Assembly: GCA_010015675.1 (NCBI GenBank)
Contig: ML976987.1
Coordinates: forward strand, 100,736-164,735
Length of the DNA: 64,000 nt
Direction of reading: 5' to 3'
Source of the DNA: Byssothecium circinans
Taxonomy: Eukaryota; Ascomycota; Dothideomycetes; Pleosporales; Massarinaceae
Below are positions 10,611 through 23,350 of this stretch, piece after piece. The notes under the pieces were generated by a model that worked only from the letters and a program-made list of their open reading frames with translations, was not told the origin of the DNA and did no database searches. A program made the translations under genes and the position numbers. The first letter of the stretch is position 1. Each line of letters opens with the position of its first letter.

Positions 10611-12947
10611 TCAGTCAACCTTCTCTTTCTTTGCCTTGATAGTGCGCCGTTCGGGTGCTGATCCAGAGCGAGCCCTCCGGTTCAATCCAGCGTATGGAGC
10701 GCCTTTGATGATGGGTGAGAGTTCAGAGGGGACGCCGAAAGCGCAGTGACCGATCTCTGATAAGCCGTTCATGCCCAAGACTTCGACTTCGCTGTACTCG
10801 TTAAGGACACCAAATTGTAGTTGTGTGCTCATAAGTTCACTGGGGAACGGATTGTTTCCCAAGCAAGCTCCGCGGCTGATGTCATCGAGTGTCTGATTTC
10901 GTGTAGTGACCATAACGCGCGAAAATCCTACGGACCAAGTCGTGCCGTCTTGCCAGATGGTCCATGCACCAAAAAGGAGGATCATCAATGTTAGTATGAT
11001 GACGGGTGCGTAACATCCCCATAGTTTGGCTGGATCGTAGACAAAGGTCGATTGGAAGCGGGTGCGGTTCACTAAGACGCTCTCTTCAGATACGACTACC
11101 ATCAGCGGCGAGGAGAAGAGTGAGAGTACGGCGTCGGAGTAAAAGTCCTGGAGCTGGGTAGGAAGGTCCTCGAGCGGCGAGGTGGTGATGTTGCTGACCA
11201 GTCGTGTTTGTGTGATCTCTGAGAACACTCGCGGGTAGGAAGGTCCAGGAAATTCGGGTTCTAGTTCGATTCGTCCCCGCAAAAATCGGCGCATGGATTG
11301 GCCTACCGCATGGTATCCGGCAATCTTTTTGTACATTGCTACATTGAAGGGACTTACCCAGTTCGATGATGGAAATGGGTTGTTGTAGTTGGGTTCACCG
11401 TTCTTGAGTTTGGTAAAATTAGTGTCGACAATGGGCGTCATGTATTCATGGGTAACCTGGGTGGCGTAATAAGGCTCTGTGTAATTCCACTTCACGGTGT
11501 ATTTCGTTTCGTAGTGGATGCAATGGAAGATGCGGGGATCGTAGCGCGCTGTCCAGTTCTTTGCCAGAGGGGAATCCTTTGGTAATTTTTCCGTGGAGTT
11601 GATGGAGTAGCCGATCCACAATACCGGCTCGGATTTGAACGTTCCAAGATCATTGGGAATGCCTTTGAGAGGAACGCCTCCCTGGGCAGATAGATAGGGT
11701 GCCTGGGGGCTTTTGTATTCGCCCTTGTCCACCTCTGCGAAGTACAAATGTTTACCCTCTGGGACTAATATGCTAGTGTTGAAAGGCGCACCCATCTGCT
11801 TCAGCCTTTCACTATCCTCCGGACCCTTTCCAACCTGTTCGCATTTGTACCCTGGGCCGACGAAAGAAGTGGTGTACGTGCAGTTGAAATTTCCACCGCA
11901 TGATGTTTGTCGCGCGTCTTGTCGATTCAACGAATGGTTTTCAAGGCTATACGCAGTCATGATGGAGACGCGAGTTAGGTCCAGGGATGGCTGGTCATAG
12001 TAGTCAAACCAACCCTGCTCCTCCGCCTTAACATCTGTCGTATTATAAAACATAAGAGATCTCTTCTTGGTTCCGTCAGGTAGAACGAGTGGAGTGCGCC
12101 AGTCCCTTAGCGATTCTGCCGCAAAATCTAATGTGGGAACCTTGACGATCGCGCTGCTAACTTCGAAAAAATCTCCGAAGGTTAGGGCGCCCGGCGAAAA
12201 GATGATTGTCGCAACAGGTACAAGCCATAAGATCAAGGCTATGATGGTAAGAATCGGCGCCTTGACAATGGTCTCCCAGTTGAAGAAGAGGGTCGGATCC
12301 TCGGTGGCGAGGAAAAGCTGGTCGATCGACCAGATTGAAAGGGCGCGGTGCCGCAATGTCGTCCATAATCGCTGGCGGTAGACTACAATAATAGTCCCAC
12401 CAAAGGCAACTTTAGAAAAATAGGCAAGTGCGCGACCATAGAGGACTTCCCTAACCTTCTTTCCCTCATCCTCAATGGCCTTGTGATGTAGCGAAGAATA
12501 GAGAAGATGTTGTCCCACTGCTAGGAACAGTCCGATGATGAAAGACAGAACCATGGTAAGCGGTGCTCGTATATGTATAGACCACTGCGCTGCCTGGGTC
12601 GATCGGTGCGCGATGAGTTGCTCAGTGACTGTATCCGTCTTCTTCCGTGAAAACGAAGAGCCAAAAGACGTGGCATGTACAAATTGCGGTCGAGGAGGAT
12701 AGGGCGTAACGGGCGAATAAGGTCCGGGTTGTTGTCGATAGACATTGTCTGGTGAAATTGGCGCTCTGATCTCCTTCATCTGAATTCCCCATCCGTGGTC
12801 AAGCTTCTTTGAAAACCGCGACCTCTTCTCTTCTTTCGCATCCGGAGAACTTGAATAAGACCTGGGGGTCATGCCATCAACATAGATAGGGCGTGCATTT
12901 CCAAATTCGGGCGACGCCAACGGCGACACTGGTGAGTGTGTCGCCAT
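10611..12947 (-). CDS. fungal multi-pass membrane glycoprotein of unknown function
   Basis: An intact, intronless 778-residue frame with ATG at 12947. Residues 1-120 are polar, rich in serine and proline, and probably cytosolic and disordered. Hydrophobic segments are at about 129-152, 172-192, 231-256 and 650-672. Between the third and fourth lies a domain of nearly 400 residues with many N-x-S/T sites (for example NFNCTY, NTSILV, NWTARY, NYTEPY), cysteines and aromatic residues, so it is probably extracellular or lumenal. The last 100 residues are polar and end in a basic tail. Proteins with this plan are common in Dothideomycetes and often carry uninformative names; I know of no assigned function. 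Transporter- or enzyme-type motifs are not visible. Confidence 0.8.
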   Translation of the reverse strand: MATHSPVSPLASPEFGNARPIYVDGMTPRSYSSSPDAKEEKRSRFSKKLDHGWGIQMKEIRAPISPDNVYRQQPGPYSPVTPYPPRPQFVHATSFGSSFSRKKTDTVTEQLIAHRSTQAAQWSIHIRAPLTMVLSFIIGLFLAVGQHLLYSSLHHKAIEDEGKKVREVLYGRALAYFSKVAFGGTIIVVYRQRLWTTLRHRALSIWSIDQLFLATEDPTLFFNWETIVKAPILTIIALILWLVPVATIIFSPGALTFGDFFEVSSAIVKVPTLDFAAESLRDWRTPLVLPDGTKKRSLMFYNTTDVKAEEQGWFDYYDQPSLDLTRVSIMTAYSLENHSLNRQDARQTSCGGNFNCTYTTSFVGPGYKCEQVGKGPEDSERLKQMGAPFNTSILVPEGKHLYFAEVDKGEYKSPQAPYLSAQGGVPLKGIPNDLGTFKSEPVLWIGYSINSTEKLPKDSPLAKNWTARYDPRIFHCIHYETKYTVKWNYTEPYYATQVTHEYMTPIVDTNFTKLKNGEPNYNNPFPSSNWVSPFNVAMYKKIAGYHAVGQSMRRFLRGRIELEPEFPGPSYPRVFSEITQTRLVSNITTSPLEDLPTQLQDFYSDAVLSLFSSPLMVVVSEESVLVNRTRFQSTFVYDPAKLWGCYAPVIILTLMILLFGAWTIWQDGTTWSVGFSRVMVTTRNQTLDDISRGACLGNNPFPSELMSTQLQFGVLNEYSEVEVLGMNGLSEIGHCAFGVPSELSPIIKGAPYAGLNRRARSGSAPERRTIKAKKEKVD

Positions 12948-14922
12948 TGTGCTGTGGTAGGTCGAAGAAATCGATTCAAGGTTCCGCCAACGTCAGCATC
13001 GTGCTGCAGTGCCGATCAGAGGGCGCGGAGGCCTAGCATATAGTCTGAGGTGCGGGTGAGTGGATGCGAAAAGCAAAAAATGGAAAGAAGAGAGAACAAA
13101 CGAGGCGGCCTGAGCTTCAGGGTATGTGCACCTCACTTGAGCTGAGGCTGCTGAGCATAAGCCTTAGTCTGGGGGGCGTTCCGTACATCAACTCAGGCCT
13201 CAGAAGGTGTAGAAAATGTGCGGCAACTAAAACGCGCAAATTTCCGCCGCTATACATGCAATTGTGAGCGACTGCTGCTTTGGGGTCCCGGGAAGTAATT
13301 CTGTTACACTTGAGACGAATTTCGAGACCGAGCCCCACAGGGACAAGTTAACGTTGGGGGCGGAGTTGAAGAAATCTTACATAGCGCTTGTTGATATAGA
13401 GTTAGCTCGAGCGACGAGGGAGTCCGGGCCAGGGTAGTTCGAATTACAGGTGTAGCGACCCAACGGGAGGGGCGAGGTACATACGATGAAGCGCACCATA
13501 TGAGTTCGTCCGTGTCTGCTATCTGAGAGCCCGACCTTTCTCTCCCTCCGTTTGTATATGAGGAGAACTAATGCGCTGGTTCGAAGCTGATTCTCGATGC
13601 CTCCTTTTTCGACATTCGCACGAACCCATCACTTGGAGAGTGCGACCTATCCCGAACCCCGTTCGCTTGGGGCTTGGTATGGATGGGTTCCTTCACTAGT
13701 GGTTTTAGCTTTCACTGCATTTTGTTGAACTCGGACCTCAAACGCAGTTGCGTCGAACATCCGCGCCGTGCCGAGTGAGAGCTAAGTGCCCTGCCGGAGG
13801 CAACCATATGAGCGCACGTCTAGGTCCTTCGCTGTGCATTTGAACTGAATGTGTGAATAATGCACCAGAGATTGGTATCATGAGCATCAATAAAGCTCGC
13901 AGTTCCAGGATTTCATATTAAAGCCATGGCCTGAAGGCAAGCTTTCCGTGCCGTACATCATGCTTCCAACACGATAGTCAAACGCAGATAAACTCTCCGA
14001 GTGTGGGGAAACACGTGCGAACCATTGTGCCGTTTGATGCCAGGTGTACCGTTCTAGCACAAAGTCATGCGTTCCAAATCGAGTGCGAACAGCGGCCCAA
14101 GGCTCAACCTCAGTAGTAAGGACGACACCACGTTAACGGTGTCATCTATGGGACAACGTAGGTTCCTTTTGGCGATCAAGACCGTTCCGATATCGTAGTG
14201 TGAGCGTCTACTGAAGACCCGGAGTAATTAAAGACTTGGCGGATGCGCTCAAAATGCAAAAACGTTGACGGGCAGATTCCGGCGTCTCTAGGATTAAAAC
14301 GGAAATGGCTGAAACTATGCGCGTAAATTCATCTACTTTGCGTAGTCCGAATGGTTCGCAATGCGGTCCTCGCCTTTCTCGTAGATGTAGCCTTGCGAGG
14401 CGTGATCCTCCAGCTGGATGGTGGCGGAGACTCCGCGTGGGGTGTCGGACGACTTGTCGGCTGCAGCATCGCCTTTTTACGGTATCTTAACAGTATCCAA
14501 GTAGAAGAGAGACCGCTTCGAGACTCGACGCGATAAGGGCAAAAACGTGAAATGGATCGGATTGCAACTGTTGAGCGATCATCCGATTCACGCTATACGA
14601 AAATGAGTCTTAGTGTATTATTAGTCAGCTTTGCCAAGAAGTGCGTCATCCGCTATTCCAGTTGGTGAGGTCGCTGTTCACACCCACCTTGCCATTCATC
14701 GGATGCATCAGTCCTCTCATAATCCAATGTTGGTTGTTCTTTTCCGGAAGATATCCTAGCGACCTAGCCGGCACGAAGCCGTGAGATAGCACTGGATGAT
14801 CACTAGTGCGCGATGGCTTTACAGCGATGCCTTAGGTATGAGAAACAAGAGCAGGCGCCCAAAGCAATTGAAGAGAAAATATGTCGTTGCTGTTGACTAA
14901 ACATTACTAAAGGATGCACGTT
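12948..14922. other. intergenic, about 2 kb without a recognisable gene
   Basis: Composition is ordinary and there is no RIP-like AT enrichment. Short frames (up to 73 codons) are unconvincing. The left part should contain the promoter and 5' leader of the membrane-protein gene; the right end includes the 3' end of the GT2 gene. Confidence 0.4.
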
Positions 14923-17636
14923 TCACAAATATCCCCTTGGGTTTGAGGGCCCGGCCCAATATATGCTGTCTGCATCACTCCGCAGACTAGAGTGGGTGCT
15001 CACAAGCCGCCTATTGTCTTCCCTCCTGCGCGGTGGTGCTGCACTGAAGTCGAAAGCACCGATACCTTCCTTCTCCCTCGTCAGCGAATCCAAGCGACCA
15101 TTCATTGGGCCATCCTCGAAGCTGAGCCCAATAGCAGGCACAGTGGAAGGTCTGGGCGAATCGGATGGAGTAGGGAAGGGGTTGGTGGATTCATCGTCCG
15201 AGTCCAATATGGACTCCCTCTTGGAGCGAACGGTGCGAACGGTCATGCGACGACCAAGCCCTGCGGCCTCATCTTCCTCTAGGCGGACCACGACTTCGAC
15301 GGCCTTTTCGTCCTCGATGATCTTCGGGTGGCGCTTTGCGAAATATCGAGCGTACTTCCAGAGAGACCAGTAGCAGCTCGCGACGTTGATGAAAGTGAGG
15401 ACGATCTTGTACGGGACGTAGTACACGTACAGCACCTGCCAGCTGATGCGCTCCTTCTTGCGTCGCAGATGCACTTCGTTGAAGATGATGACGTTGATCA
15501 AGTACATGACGATTGTTGCTCCGAGAAGCAGTCCGCAAAACGATGGTCGAACATAGAACGATATCGGCAAGATGAACGGTGTCATAAGGTAAAGGAGCGT
15601 CTCGTACACCTGTCAATACGTCAGTTCCCCACTCTTGGATGATCGGTCGGAATTACTTGACTCACCTCTTGGAACACAAAGATCTTTGCGCCGATCTCCC
15701 ACCACCCCATTTTCCAGTTGCAGAAGATGTATGCCATATTGTACCACATTCCGTTCACGAAGAAGAAGTTCCACCTTTTGAACCTTTGGCTGAAGATCGT
15801 CATCTCGCCGAATCCACCTCTTGAGCCACCTCCGGAGAAGAAGACTGCAGTCGGTGTCTCGGTCTCGACGAACACCTGAGAGCACATGGTAATTCGGCAT
15901 CCAAGCTGGCGCGCCGCGTGACCGAAAAACCAATCTTCCGACACGCTAAATCCAGGATGCTGATGGAATGTATCCATCAGCAACTCTCGGTCCCAAAGTG
16001 CAATTGCGCCGTGAGGGAAAGTTGCTGAACCAACGCGGCCTGCAAAATCTCGCTGTAGACCACTGAGCTTGTACTCCAGGTCTTGAGCTTGCTGGCAATA
16101 GTTCCCTTTCGACGAGTTGGGTCCAACGCTCTTGATCGTGTATCCAAGACACTTTACTCGTCCCTTGAGCCTATCCGTCACAACTGGGAAGTTCTCCGGC
16201 AGCGCACAGTCATCGTCAATCAACAGGACATTCTTGAACCGTTTTGCAGCATAGCATCCGACGAATTGGGCGACAATCTTGGAGCCCACCGGACACCAGA
16301 GGTGATTGACACCATAGGGCCGACATATCTCCTCAGTGTTATCGAGTGGCGTTGCGCTGTTTCCATTGGCGAGAACGAATATATGCGACCGAGGAAAGAC
16401 CTTCAGTGCGGCTTCGAGAGTCGCGGCGATAAGGTTGGCGGACTTGTAGCAAGGGATCAAGAGTGCGGTGTCTTGGACGTTGGACTGGATCTTCGTTTCC
16501 TCAGTCATCTCCTGGACAGGAGGATCTTTTTCGAAAAGAATGAGCAATGGTGCAAATGCATAGCTAGCCATGTTAGCTCAAGCACCGCCCAAGAAGAAGT
16601 AAGGAACTGCAACTTACAACAACGCGATGCCGAGAGTAATGGAAAAACCGCCAACGATGACGAACTTGTTTGCAACGACCCAATAAAGCCACCAAACTGC
16701 ACCATTCCATAACGGTATGCCGATGAGAACAAAATAAACAAACAGCAGAAGAAATGCATATAGCCCATATTCGAACGCGATCTGTCCCCACTTCGACCTC
16801 TGGAACTTGGCGCCCTTTTTCTTGGCCTTCTCATACGTTCTCCGGACGGTAGAACTTCTCGTCAGTGTGTGCGAAGCGTTCGTCAAGGTCCTCTGCAGCG
16901 CATCGGGTACCACGGCATCAACGAGCGAGCCCATTCTACCTCGCTGAGGTTTCCTCTCATCCGGTGTGTAGACGCTTTCGGGGTAGATGGTTGGTGAATC
17001 AGAACGGGTGGACTGGTTTCTCGAGAACGGGTTCGATGGGTCTGCAAAGGGGTCCGAGGCAACACTCGACCTCGTACTGAAGTCGAAAGTATCGGCAGCG
17101 GGGCTTTTCTGGGATTTATAAGGGTGGGATTGTGCTGTCGATGTCCTAGGGCTCAACGTAAGGCGTTCGGTCTGTCCAGGTGTGAACGACATCCTCCAGT
17201 TCCTCCTCTCTTCGTATAGTTCTGATAGAGCTTCAGAGTCATCGCTATTTACTCGCAGGTGACTGCTCTTGTCTTTGAAATTGTTTCGGCTGGTGCTTCG
17301 TCGTGGTGCCGTTTCGAGTGAGCATTCCCTGGAATGGTATGGTGTTGAACTTCGACTAGGGAGCGTGGAGGATCTTTGGACGGCCGCTGGACGCTTGATT
17401 CGAGGAACATGTTCGGACGTCTTGCGGGAGAGAGGGAGTTGGTTCATGGCCAGGTTCAACTGGCGTTGCGGATCCCAATTCCGTGGTGCTTCACAGTCTC
17501 GTTTTGATGTTACGGCACCGGCGGCTTGGAGAAGGTGTGCTGGGATAACGACATCTTGAACACCGTCGTCGTAGGGAGACGCAGAGTGGTAAGTGTGATG
17601 GACGTGGGATTCGTCCGCGGCGAATTGGACGGGCAT
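14923..17636 (-). CDS. family 2 glycosyltransferase (processive polysaccharide synthase type), three exons
   Basis: Exons on the minus strand are 17636-16618, 16563-15666 and 15609-14923. The introns are 54 nt (GTAAGT...CTAG) and 56 nt (GTGAGT...ACAG), and the joined frame is 868 codons with stop. Residues 1-280 are disordered and serine/arginine-rich. Two membrane segments (about 290-350) precede the GT-A catalytic domain with LLIDDDC (456-458), SEDW (548-550) and QRFKRW (599-604), the metal-binding, base and product-binding motifs of chitin/hyaluronan-type synthases. Further membrane segments follow near 610-760, then a polar C-terminal tail. It probably extrudes a cell-surface polysaccharide. 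Related fungal GT2 proteins are known to be needed for hyphal growth on surfaces; orthology is not proven here. I used the ATG at 17636 because the frame has no ATG further upstream. Confidence 0.85.
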
Positions 17637-20600
17637 TATGAGCGAGAGACGAAAACGAAAAGAAAGAAACAATAAGCGAGTGACTGGAAGGAAAGGACGT
17701 TACTGAGAGCAACGCGACTGTAGAAGACGCAACTCAAAGCAGAGCAACCGATGGCGAGGCTACTTCGAAGCAGGGCGACTGACAACGATGCGGAGACGCT
17801 GAATATGAAGAGATTCTATTCATGAGAAAACGCCACGACTAACTGACAACGATGGTGCCCTGCTATGTACCATAGTGGCCTTCATATTCAGCGCCCTAGC
17901 CACAGCGTACCACATACAGGTAGTCGAGAATCGATAGTCTCTCCGATTAGCTCCAAACATCTGCACTCAGCACAGGCGGCGACCAAGGTCTGACCGGAGG
18001 CAAAGAAGGCGTTGGAATGTGCATCACATATTTTTTCTTCACGCTATACCTCATGATATTGGTGGAGGTGGCTACCGAGACTAGCGCTAGAGCTATCGTC
18101 TTATGTGCCTGAAGGTAGTGCCCGATTGGGATAGTGGTGGCTTACGCTTGTAAATTCAGGGCCTAAAGACTTGCTCAAGGCGGAGGACGCCCAGGGGTAC
18201 TCTGTCAGTTTAGGCCCCATGGCGTCACGCTGCCTGTAGGCTCCGCAGGCGGACCGGCTTACTTTTTCTTTCCACCTCTGCCTTGTACGTTATACGGCAT
18301 TTTGCAGAAACGTCTTCACGGTAGATTTATTCCATCATCCATGTCGGGGTGATGGGTGCACCACTTCTATTGAATATAGAATCGAAGAACACATTGATCT
18401 CAGCCACCACGGCCACGCCTTAGAAGTCGACAAAGATCTTCAACGGCGGTAAGAAACATAAGCTGAGAATTCTCCCAGGTGAAAGGGAAACCCCTACCAA
18501 ATCGCAAGCCACCAATCCGGCCAAACGGTGCGCACTAGCGGAACGACGCGGAAACCGCCCGCCAGCCACGCTAGCCCATGCAAATCTTATACGAGTTTCT
18601 CGATCGCCATGGAACCAACAGGTACCGCCTACGCAGTCCGACTTCCATCACGCCGATGTCATCAACTCTGAAGCAGCCAATCTATTCGTCAAACTTGACC
18701 ATGACCATGCTACTCGCACGTTCTAGGGTTTCGCTTCCCGAAGCCCGGAGACGGGGGTACGCGGTGTCCCTCAAAAAAAGTGAATTGGTGCCCGTGAAGT
18801 TTTTGCCATATCCAATCTAATCTTTGGAGATCGACGGGATTGACGCATGGTGAAGGGCCGGTCTCGTATAGCTGATCCCAGTTCCATGGTGTTCCATTTT
18901 GGGGTTCCTGTTACCTAAAATCGTGCTTTTGGGGTTCTTGACACGGTCCTGTAGCTCTGAGGTTCTCTACGAGAAGCAGGTTTCCGGTGTGCTATATGAC
19001 GCCGTGGACGCTGTAGGCAACGGCTGCAGTCGAAGACGTTCCAGCGTGGTGAGTGGTGGAAGAATGAGGGCTTGCTGATGGAGACCTTTGGAAGTACAGA
19101 ACATGCCTGGTTCCAAACCGTCAACGCGAATTCATCGGATGAACTACCGTTCATCCATGAATGACGCTGTACACCGCCCATGATGGAACAAGAGGCATCT
19201 TCATGAGTGGTACAAGCAGCTAGCCGACCTGCCACCGATACGAAACCGCGCTGAACGTATGTAATTCTGGAGCAAATAGCCAAGCACACGTGCCGAAATT
19301 ACACAGTGAAGCTGGGCTGGCTGATCAGTGGTGAGTAGGCAGGCGTTTCACAAACCCCTATGTCATGAAAGGAGCCTCATTAGACTCTTCTTCTCCAGGG
19401 CGTGCGCTACAACGGAAGGGGCGGCAGGTGGAAACGCCCCTGCACATGGGTCCCCCAGTTAGTTCCAGGGGTTACTTTCATACCCTCGTGGATCATTAGC
19501 GGGCAAAATGCCGGCGTTTATTTTTGCGAGTACGGATGTGATCTGATCTCGTTCTAATGCGTGGGATCTAGGACGACGCTTGATTCAAAAACCACACATA
19601 CCCAGTCCTCAAAATACGCGTACGTGATTCAAACCACGCATTTGGCCACACAGTAACGCTGCGCATGCATGAGCCATCAATACGCGGAGGGGTGAGATCA
19701 TATCCAAAAATACCCCAAGAGCTGCAGTGTTGGGAAATACCGGCATGAGCAATCTACATATTTCCTGCGGTGCGTCCCTTCTTTCCCGGGTTCGAGCAAG
19801 TCCTGCGAAGATGTCGTGCGGGCCGCATTATGCAGCAATCTATGCAAATTGCGCAACGAAGGCCTGGAAGAACTCGCTCGCAGCTGCGTATGGCGTGGTA
19901 TGTTGTTATTCTTGGGGAATCTCACGTCTCCCCGGCTCTCCAGTGCGGCGGAGTCAGCACGCACGTACTATCGTTTCAAGCGCCTGCGGCGTCTTTAGCC
20001 TTTATCGATAATCGTTGTCGCTGACTCGCCGGCGGGTAAGGTTCACCCGGCCGTCGCAGAATCTGGGAATGCGGCTGGGAATGAGTAAGCAAAAGGTGTC
20101 GTGGAATCGATTTGTACATAAAATGCGTAGGTAAGAGGGGCTTGAGACCAGTTAAAGGGTTGCACGAGAACACGTTCTCCAGAAAGCTCGATTCACTTCA
20201 GTTTCGACTATCTCTGCCTGCATTGGAACTTGGAAAGAACCCGGAACGTGTGGCCCACTTTTAAAAAGCACACTCCTGCTTCGTCATACTAATGTTTTCG
20301 TGCTTTTTATCGCCGACCTTGAACTCAATAGTGATCGGATAATTGGCTCCGAAGCGAAAAATTCCCCTCACGGACTCTACTCAGTGCTCGCTTTTCCATG
20401 TTCACGTGTCAATGCCCTCCTGACTTACATCAGCTCGCGATCGGGCACAGGCACGTCAGAGTATTGAGCCCGGACTTCTCTCAGAGCGATCATTGCACTC
20501 GCGAGATGGTTCAAGGGAATCTTATCCCCGCAGCGATCCGCATCTCAACTGATCATGTTCATCGTGTAAGACACAATGCAGTGAACCAGATCGATCGTGG

Positions 20601-21226
20601 CCGCTCTGTGCAGCAGACCCACGTAGATAGCGTCGGTTAGTGATTAGCTTTTCTCCGCTCTTTCTAATTCTTTCCGTCTATGACCACATTGTGAGACGCA
20701 GGCGGACTGAAAACCCCTGCGTAATACAGGGTCACAGGCAACATGGCATGATCTCGGAACTGGTGGCTGTGGGAGAAAGAAGCGAGCACCAGTCTGGCCA
20801 AAGAGGAGGCCGCGATGTCAGGCGTGGCGAATCACTTTGGATCGGAAAGACCCGTCGAGGTTCTCTTTGAAGAAAGGTGAATTTGAGCGGATGTAAGCAT
20901 CAAGAAGAGAATCACGAATTCATTCTAAAGGTAGCGTACACGCGGAGCGTTCCATCTTACCGGTACTTCGGCTTTGCTCTCGTTAGTAACTATAACATTA
21001 TCGGCACATTATTTCTCGTGGGCGGCCGTTGCTGTTGGACAAATAATCCACGAAGCCACGAAAGCCTTCGGGAACATCGTGTATACCGCATCTAGGAACA
21101 CCAAAATGATCACAGCCTTTGCGCACTGTTTTGGTTGGTCAACTTCTTCCTCGCCTGTTCCATACCGAGTGACTATGTAAATACGAAAATTATAGTTATC
21201 TGATCTGCTCGAAGGTTTTCCGGGTA
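17637..21226. other. gene-poor stretch, no convincing gene
   Basis: About 3.6 kb of normal composition. 17637-17900 is the probable promoter of the GT2 gene. No frame has a recognisable domain. On the minus strand, 20470-20640 can be read as a protein-like stretch interrupted by TGA, which might be a fragment of a dead gene, but I cannot name a family. 18520-18740 likewise reads open on the plus strand for about 70 codons with no motif. Confidence 0.35.
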
Positions 21227-21274
21227 CCGTGCCCGTGCGCGCAGCGACCCACGTCGCGCAACGATCCACGAACA
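21227..21274. repeat. left terminal inverted repeat of Fot1/Pogo element
   Basis: Reverse complement of 23301-23348 except one base at the sixth position. Confidence 0.9.
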
Positions 21275-21324
21275 CCAAAACACCAGACAAATCCTAAACT
21301 TCAACGCGTCGTAACTCTACCACT

Positions 21325-23196
21325 ATGGCACCAATTGATGACGCGCTTGCAGCAATCAAATCGCTGGAACCAGGAGAACACTTCTCATATAGGGCAATTG
21401 CTCGTCAGTTCAATGTGCCGCACAGTACGCTGTCCCGAAGACACCAAGGTCGTCAGCGCCCACGGGAAGCTAAGGATACCGATCAACACAAACTCAACCC
21501 ACAGCAAGAGTTAGAGCTTGTGAGCTATATTAAAGACCTTACAAAGAGAGGGCTGCCTCCTACAAGAGAGATGATACAAAATTTCGCATCCTCGATAGCC
21601 ACAGAGCCCGTGAGCGACGCTTGGGTTACCCGCTTTCTTGACCGACATGGCCACCATCTCATCTCTAAATAGACATCTGGAATTGACTCTCTCCGCCACA
21701 ACGCTGATTCAAACATCAAGTATAAGCTATACTTTGACTTGCTACATTAGAAGATAAAGCAGTACGACATACAGCCGCGCCACACCTATAATATGGACGA
21801 GAAGGGCTTTATAATAGGTATAACAGGACGCTCAAAACGAGTGTTCAGTCGTCAGATGTGGGAGCGAAAAGAGGTGCAGGCGGCACTCCAAGATGGCTCT
21901 CGTGAATGGATCACCCTCTTAGCAGCTGTCTGCGCTGATGGGGAGGCTCTGCCGCTGGGTCTTATCTATGCGGCTTCATCAGGGACACTGCAATTAAGCT
22001 GGGTGGCCGATATTAAAGCTAGGAAACATGAGGTCTTTATGGCTTCATCTCCCTCAGGTTGGAGTAACAACGACGTTGGGTTAGCATGGCTTGAATAGGT
22101 CTTTGATCGCTGCATAAAGCAGAAAGCGCGACGAGCATGGTGACTCCTCATCCTTAACGGCCATAGGAGCCACTTAACGCAAGATTTTATCAACTACTGC
22201 GACTCCCATCGTATACTCCTAGCTGTGTTTCCCCCTCACTCCACCCATACGCTTCAACCTCTTGACGTAGTCCTGTTTAAACCTCTCTCCACCGCCTACT
22301 CTAAGGAGCTCTCCACCCACCTCCAAAGGAGCCAAGGGCTAGTACTAGTCAAGAAGGGAGACTTCTTCCTACTGTTCTAGAGAGCGTGGGAGTCCTCCTT
22401 TAAGACAGAGACTATCCTTAAGTCGTTTGAAGCTACTAGTATATGGCCTATGGACCCAGAGGTTATACTTAAACGCTTCACCCAGGAGGAGTCTAAGGAG
22501 CAGGATGAAGATAAAGCAGGTCCTTCAGCTCTCAAGGAGAGCGACTGGCGTCAGATGGACCGTCTCATACGCTCTGCCATAAAGGATAAAGGCGCAAAGG
22601 AGTTAAAGTAGCTAAGTCTCTCTCTCCACCAACTCTAGGTCCAAAACGAGCTACTATACCATGAGAATGACGGGCTAAGAGAGGCGCTTACTGCTAAGGA
22701 GAAGCATAAGAAGCGTGGCAAACCTCTTGACTTGCAGCAGCGAGAGGAGTATCATGGAGGAGCTGTCTTCTGGTCTCCGCGCAAGATCAGAGAGGCACGA
22801 GCACGAGAGACAGTAAAGCAGAGAGAGGAGCATGAGGAGCAGCTTGCAAAGGCTAACAGGAAGGAGCTCGCTGCTGCTGCCAAGCTCTATAGAGAGCAGC
22901 AGGCTCAGGAGAGACGTGTGGCGAGAGAGGCAGCCAAGGTGGTGAGGGAGAGGGAGAAGGCTGAGAAAGAGGCCGCGCGCGCTGCTCGAATTGAAGCCCA
23001 AAACACCAAGAGAGCATCTCAAACTGCCCAAAAGGGTAAGCGCAAAACTTCAGGTCCTCCTCCATCAAAGCATAAGCGCCAGAGACGCAGTGGCGGCTCT
23101 GCAGCTGTCGCGGCGTCCCCAGAAGCTACACCAGCTGCTCCACCTAAAGTCAACTCTCGTGGCCGTACTATCAACCTTCCGCGCAAATATAAATAG
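21325..23196 (+). pseudogene. Fot1/Pogo transposase, seven stops
   Basis: One unshifted frame of 624 codons. Residues 1-60 form the psq-type helix-turn-helix (SYRAIARQFNVPHSTLSRR) and 60-115 the CENP-B-type DNA-binding region. The DDE_1 catalytic core follows: D1 in YNMDEKGF near 21793, a second site reading LILNGHRSH near 22150 where Asp is normally found, and D3 in LQPLDVVLF near 22260. A lysine/alanine/arginine-rich coiled tail covers 22700-23196. Stops are at 21670, 21748, 22096, 22141 (TGA), 22378, 22609 and 22636; the six TAGs fit CAG to TAG. Asp to Asn (GAC to AAC) at the second catalytic site is also a RIP-type change, so the enzyme would be inactive even with the stops read through. 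Confidence 0.85.
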
Positions 23197-23300
23197 TACA
23201 AATTGATCGCAAGCGTTACTTTATTACTCCACTAAAAGATCTCGTGATAATAGCTATTGTGGGTGGCTTAATAACCTCATCTTTGAAGTGGTGAGCATGT

Positions 23301-23348
23301 TGTTCGTGGATCGTTGCGCGACGTGGGTCGCTGCGCGCACGGCCACGG
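23301..23348. repeat. right terminal inverted repeat of Fot1/Pogo element
   Basis: Inverse of 21227-21274; followed by the TA target duplication at 23349-23350. Confidence 0.9.
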
Positions 23349-23350
23349 TA

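Larger units (their letters stand above)
21227..23348 (+). mobile_element. Fot1/Pogo-type (Tc1/mariner) DNA transposon, 2,122 bp
   Basis: Ends match as inverted repeats of about 48 bp with a single mismatch (21227-21274 against 23301-23348), starting CCGTG and rich in CG. The flanking TA dinucleotides (21225-21226 and 23349-23350) are the expected target duplication. Inside is one transposase frame on the plus strand with seven stops. The TIRs keep their CpG/CpA-rich sequence although the coding part is mutated. Confidence 0.9.

Noticed and set aside
18915..19289. Minus-strand frame of 124 codons
   Set aside because: No family motif and no splice context; kept only as part of the gene-poor stretch.
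20398..20640. Possible gene fragment on either strand
   Set aside because: The minus strand reads protein-like for about 50 codons around a TGA, but I could not assign a family or exon borders.
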